From an uncultured Chthonomonadaceae bacterium (GTDB lineage: Bacteria > Armatimonadota > Fimbriimonadia > Fimbriimonadales > Fimbriimonadaceae): a stretch of DNA of 16,714 nt. Made by a program: the position numbers and the translations under genes. The notes under the pieces are model-generated. The model did no database searches and had not been told where the DNA came from. It saw only the letters and a list, made by a program, of their open reading frames with translations. Below, one piece after another: positions 14,761 to 16,714 of this stretch. The DNA is taken from NCBI GenBank assembly GCA_946479035.1, contig CAMLDW010000047.1:1-16714 (forward strand), in the 5' to 3' direction. Position 1 is the stretch's first letter, and each line of letters begins with the position of its first letter.

Positions 14761-15315
14761 CTACTTCCCAAACATGTTCTCGTACAGCAGGTCCAGCTTC
14801 TGCTGCGGGTTGATCTTGCCGTTCAGCATGTGCGAGGCGAGCCCCAGGCCGAATAGCGTCGCCAGCAAAAGGTCCGCGTCCTTGAAAGGCGATCCCGCGC
14901 GCACTGCGCCGCCAGTCGCCACCTGCTCCGCAACCAGAGAGCGCCACTCCGCCCAGATCGCCCCGACCTTCTTCTGCACCGAGGGCACCGTCACGCCCGC
15001 GGCGTAAAGTCCGCCCAGCACCTTCACAAAGCGGCTCGTCGGTCGGCAGTACGCCTCCGCCAGCGCGATCTCCGCCTCGAGCTTTTGCCGCGCGGTCTTC
15101 GCGCCCTGCTGGAACTGCAGGCGGTCCCGGATCAGCTGGTGCAGCGCGTATTCCGCCACGGCCACGATCAGGTCGGTGCGGTGGGGGAAGTAGTAGTGCA
15201 CCGTCGCGTGGTTGATCCCGATCGCCTTTGCCACCGTCCGCGCGTGCAGCTCCTCCAGCCCTCCTGTGCCTAGAATGTCATAAGCGGCCTTCCGAATCTG
15301 GTCTTCTCTTTTCAC
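14761..15315 (-). CDS. TetR/AcrR-family transcriptional regulator
   Basis: From GTG 15315 the protein has 184 residues, normal for the family. The N-terminal DNA-binding domain shows IRKAAYDILGTGGLEELHAR, then the helix-turn-helix TVAKAIGINHATVHYYFPHRTDLI. The C-terminal ligand domain is helical and unlike any subfamily I can name. The open frame extends to 15423, but that extension crosses the operator palindrome and the C-rich hairpin. Placing the start at 15315 puts a CAGAAT -10 box eight bases upstream and a palindrome in the promoter spacer, the usual layout of an autorepressed TetR gene. Divergent alr begins 126 bases away, and the other possible target, the convergent ABC gene, is also close. 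The real target and ligand are unknown. Confidence 0.88.
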   Translation of the reverse strand: MKREDQIRKAAYDILGTGGLEELHARTVAKAIGINHATVHYYFPHRTDLIVAVAEYALHQLIRDRLQFQQGAKTARQKLEAEIALAEAYCRPTSRFVKVLGGLYAAGVTVPSVQKKVGAIWAEWRSLVAEQVATGGAVRAGSPFKDADLLLATLFGLGLASHMLNGKINPQQKLDLLYENMFGK

Positions 15316-15323
15316 GGGATCAC

Positions 15324-15353
15324 ATTCTGACCAATTGGTTACCGCATTGTCAC
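15324..15353 (-). promoter_or_regulatory. TetR promoter with operator palindrome in the spacer
   Basis: On the minus strand: GTGACA (-35, 15348-15353), an 18-base spacer, then CAGAAT (-10, 15324-15329). The spacer contains the perfect palindrome ACCAATTGGT (15330-15339), extending to TGACCAATTGGTTA with one mismatched pair. A repressor bound here would block RNA polymerase, so this is probably the operator of the TetR protein itself. Confidence 0.6.
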
Positions 15354-15374
15354 CCCCAGCGTTCGTCGTAGCGC

Positions 15375-15402
15375 GCCCCCTCCCCCCCTTGGGGGAGGGG
15401 GC
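15375..15402. repeat. Perfect C/G-rich inverted repeat in a divergent promoter region
   Basis: GCCCCCTCCCCC (15375-15386) and its exact reverse complement (15391-15402) flank CCTT. The 12-bp stem lies between two divergent promoters, where a terminator is not needed. A smaller relative is at 14728-14747, and the window ends (16701-16714) in CCCTCCCCCTTGGG, apparently the first half of another. Confidence 0.7.
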
Positions 15403-15427
15403 CATCCTTCTCACCGGCCCCATCCGT

Positions 15428-15433
15428 CACAAT
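15428..15433 (+). promoter_or_regulatory. -10 box of alr
   Basis: CACAAT lies eight bases before the TTG start of alr, the same hexamer as before proS. There is no Shine-Dalgarno, so a leaderless or near-leaderless message starting with a non-AUG codon is implied. Confidence 0.4.
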
Positions 15434-15441
15434 CCACAGAG

Positions 15442-16542
15442 TTGGACCCCTATCCACGGACTTGGGCCGAAATCGACCTCCCCGCGATGGGCCGCAACCT
15501 CGCCCAGGTGCGCTCCGTCGTCGGCGCCAAGGTCGCCATCGCGCTCGTCGCCAAGGCCGACGCCTACGGCCACGGCCTTATCCCGGTCAGCCGTTACGCC
15601 GTGCGCAACGGCGCTGACTGGGTCGCAGTAGCCACCGTCCAAGAGGGGATCGCGCTCCGCGACGCCGGCATCGACGCCCCGATCCTCGTCATGTCGCCGA
15701 TGCTCGAGATCGAGGCCGAACAGGCGGTCTTCTACGGCCTGGACGTCGTCGTCGAGCGCACCAGCACCGCGCAGGCGCTTGGTGCCGCCGCCTCGGCGAG
15801 CCACAGGACCGCGCGCGTCCACCTCAAAGTGGACACCGGCCTCTCGCGCTTCGGCGCTGCGCCCGGTGAGGCGCCGATCGTCGCGCAGCAGATCCTGGAG
15901 ACGCCCGGTGTGCAGCTCGTCGGCGTCACTCAGCACTTTTCCAACTCGTTCGGCGACGAGGCCTCCACGCAGATCCAGGCCGACAGGTTCTTCAAGACCA
16001 TCGACCTGTGCAAAAAGGAAGGCGTGACGTTCGAGTGGGTCCACATGGCCAACAGCGCCGCGACTTGGAAGCGCCCGGACACGCACCAAAACATGGTCCG
16101 CATCGGAATGCTCGCCTACGGGTTCGGTGCGACGTCTAAGGCCCTCGGCTGCACGCCGATCCTGACCTGGAAGGCCCGCATCTCCGCCCTGCGGACCGTG
16201 CCGAGAGGAATGCCGCTCAGCTACGGCGGCACTTTCGTGACCGAGAGAGAATCGCGAATAGCGACCGTCGGCGTCGGCTACGGCGATGGCTTTCCGCGCT
16301 CGGCGAGCAACAGCGCGCGCGTCACGGTCGGGGAGGGCACCGCGCCGGTCGTCGGGACCGTCTGCATGGACCAGTTGCTGATCGACGTCACGGACCTGAA
16401 GGACGCGCACCTCGGCGACGTCGTGACCCTCATCGGCCCCCTCACGACCGCCGACGACCTCGCGAACGCGTCCGGCACCATCGCGCACGAGGTCCTCTGC
16501 CGCCTCATGTCCCGCGTCCCCCGGCGCTACGATTTCGGCTAG
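15442..16542 (+). CDS. alr: Alanine racemase
   Basis: This 366-residue PLP enzyme interconverts L- and D-alanine for peptidoglycan. The N-terminal barrel starts TWAEIDL, and the Schiff-base lysine is Lys38 in VAKADAYGHG. HLKVDTGLSRFG near 127-138 and HMANSAA near 201-207 are typical. The C-terminal beta domain has the catalytic-tyrosine region SYGGTF near 255, VGVGYGDGFPR near 273-283 and GTVCMDQLLIDVT near 306-318. The start is TTG at 15442. The first in-frame ATG is 15 codons later, inside the conserved barrel, so it would truncate the enzyme. No other cell-wall gene is adjacent. A hairpin at 16565-16593 follows the stop. Confidence 0.95.
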   Translation: MDPYPRTWAEIDLPAMGRNLAQVRSVVGAKVAIALVAKADAYGHGLIPVSRYAVRNGADWVAVATVQEGIALRDAGIDAPILVMSPMLEIEAEQAVFYGLDVVVERTSTAQALGAAASASHRTARVHLKVDTGLSRFGAAPGEAPIVAQQILETPGVQLVGVTQHFSNSFGDEASTQIQADRFFKTIDLCKKEGVTFEWVHMANSAATWKRPDTHQNMVRIGMLAYGFGATSKALGCTPILTWKARISALRTVPRGMPLSYGGTFVTERESRIATVGVGYGDGFPRSASNSARVTVGEGTAPVVGTVCMDQLLIDVTDLKDAHLGDVVTLIGPLTTADDLANASGTIAHEVLCRLMSRVPRRYDFG

Positions 16543-16564
16543 GGAAGGGGGGAGGACCCCAGAT

Positions 16565-16593
16565 GCCTCCGCCACGCATCGAGTGGTGGAGGC
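16565..16593 (+). terminator. Hairpin downstream of alr
   Basis: GCCTCC-G-CCAC pairs with GTGG-T-GGAGGC around a seven-base loop, an 11-bp stem with one G-T pair, 22 bases after the alr stop. There is no T-run, so it is either a weak terminator or part of the intergenic repeat that follows. Confidence 0.45.
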
Positions 16594-16599
16594 CAATAG

Positions 16600-16687
16600 G
16601 GGAGGGTGCCGCTCCCGGATTGTGGTGCGGGCCTCCTGGCCTGCGCCTCGCCGCCGCAGTTGTGGTGCGGGCCTCCTGGCCTGCGCC
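16600..16687. repeat. Dispersed intergenic repeat, copy 2, with internal direct repeat
   Basis: The stretch opens with GGAGGGTGCCGC as in copy 1 (9428). It then carries a 28-base unit twice without mismatch (16620-16647 and 16660-16687), 40 bases apart. Each unit contains GCGGGCC-TCCT-GGCCTGC, a hairpin with one G-T pair. No gene is seen between the alr stop and the window end. Confidence 0.75.
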
Positions 16688-16714
16688 CGGCCGCGCCGTT
16701 CCCTCCCCCTTGGG

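Noticed and set aside
16620..16687. Start of a CRISPR array
   Set aside because: There are only two units of a 28-base repeat with a 12-base gap, the unit is also found in part at 9446, and no cas genes are present. It fits an intergenic repeat family instead.

Overview
This window is GC-rich bacterial chromosome with tightly packed single-gene and two-gene units on both strands. I see no rRNA, tRNA, CRISPR array, phage genes or transposase. The mix is an archaeal/eukaryotic-type prolyl-tRNA synthetase, a secreted protein whose C-terminal beta domain I associate from memory with Armatimonadota, many start codons placed directly behind a -10 box, and a soil/water-type gene set. It suggests a member of the Armatimonadota (Fimbriimonadales-like). 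That assignment is inference and has not been checked against any database.

Layout, left to right. 20-751: a TauE/SafE-type membrane permease. 778-823: a fossil copy of the proS start. 835-1487 (minus): a complete HepT/MntA toxin-antitoxin pair. 1570-3063: intact proS, followed by a nested palindrome shared with the convergent gene. 3102-4889 (minus): a DUF2207 membrane protein. About 4990-5620: no convincing gene, but a dense series of hairpins, many closed by GNRA tetraloops readable only on the plus strand, which is best explained as a large structured non-coding RNA. 5802-7163: a secreted protein, ending in a 32-bp perfect palindrome. 7233-9396 (minus): a citrate/2-methylcitrate synthase and a 2-methylisocitrate lyase-like enzyme. 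9605-10906: rmuC. 11001-11816: a CAP-domain protein. 11833-13038: a glycine C-acetyltransferase/BioF-like PLP enzyme. 13042-13704 (minus): an orphan NarL-type response regulator. 13763-14716: an Opp/Dpp-type ABC ATPase. 14761-15315 (minus): a TetR regulator with a palindromic operator in its own promoter. 15442-16542: alanine racemase. The end of the window holds direct repeats of a dispersed intergenic family.

How the parts work together. The prpB-like and citrate synthase genes together suggest propionyl-CoA disposal by the methylcitrate cycle, although prpD is not here. HepT/MntA is a self-contained defence/TA unit that sits exactly where the proS 5' end is duplicated, so it probably arrived by recombination at proS. 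The remaining genes look like independent housekeeping or regulatory units. Most have their own promoter with a TANNNT- or CANAAT-like box 6-9 nt before the start codon, which predicts leaderless or nearly leaderless mRNAs.

The two observations most worth pursuing are the candidate large RNA at about 4990-5620 and the proS fossil beside the toxin-antitoxin module.
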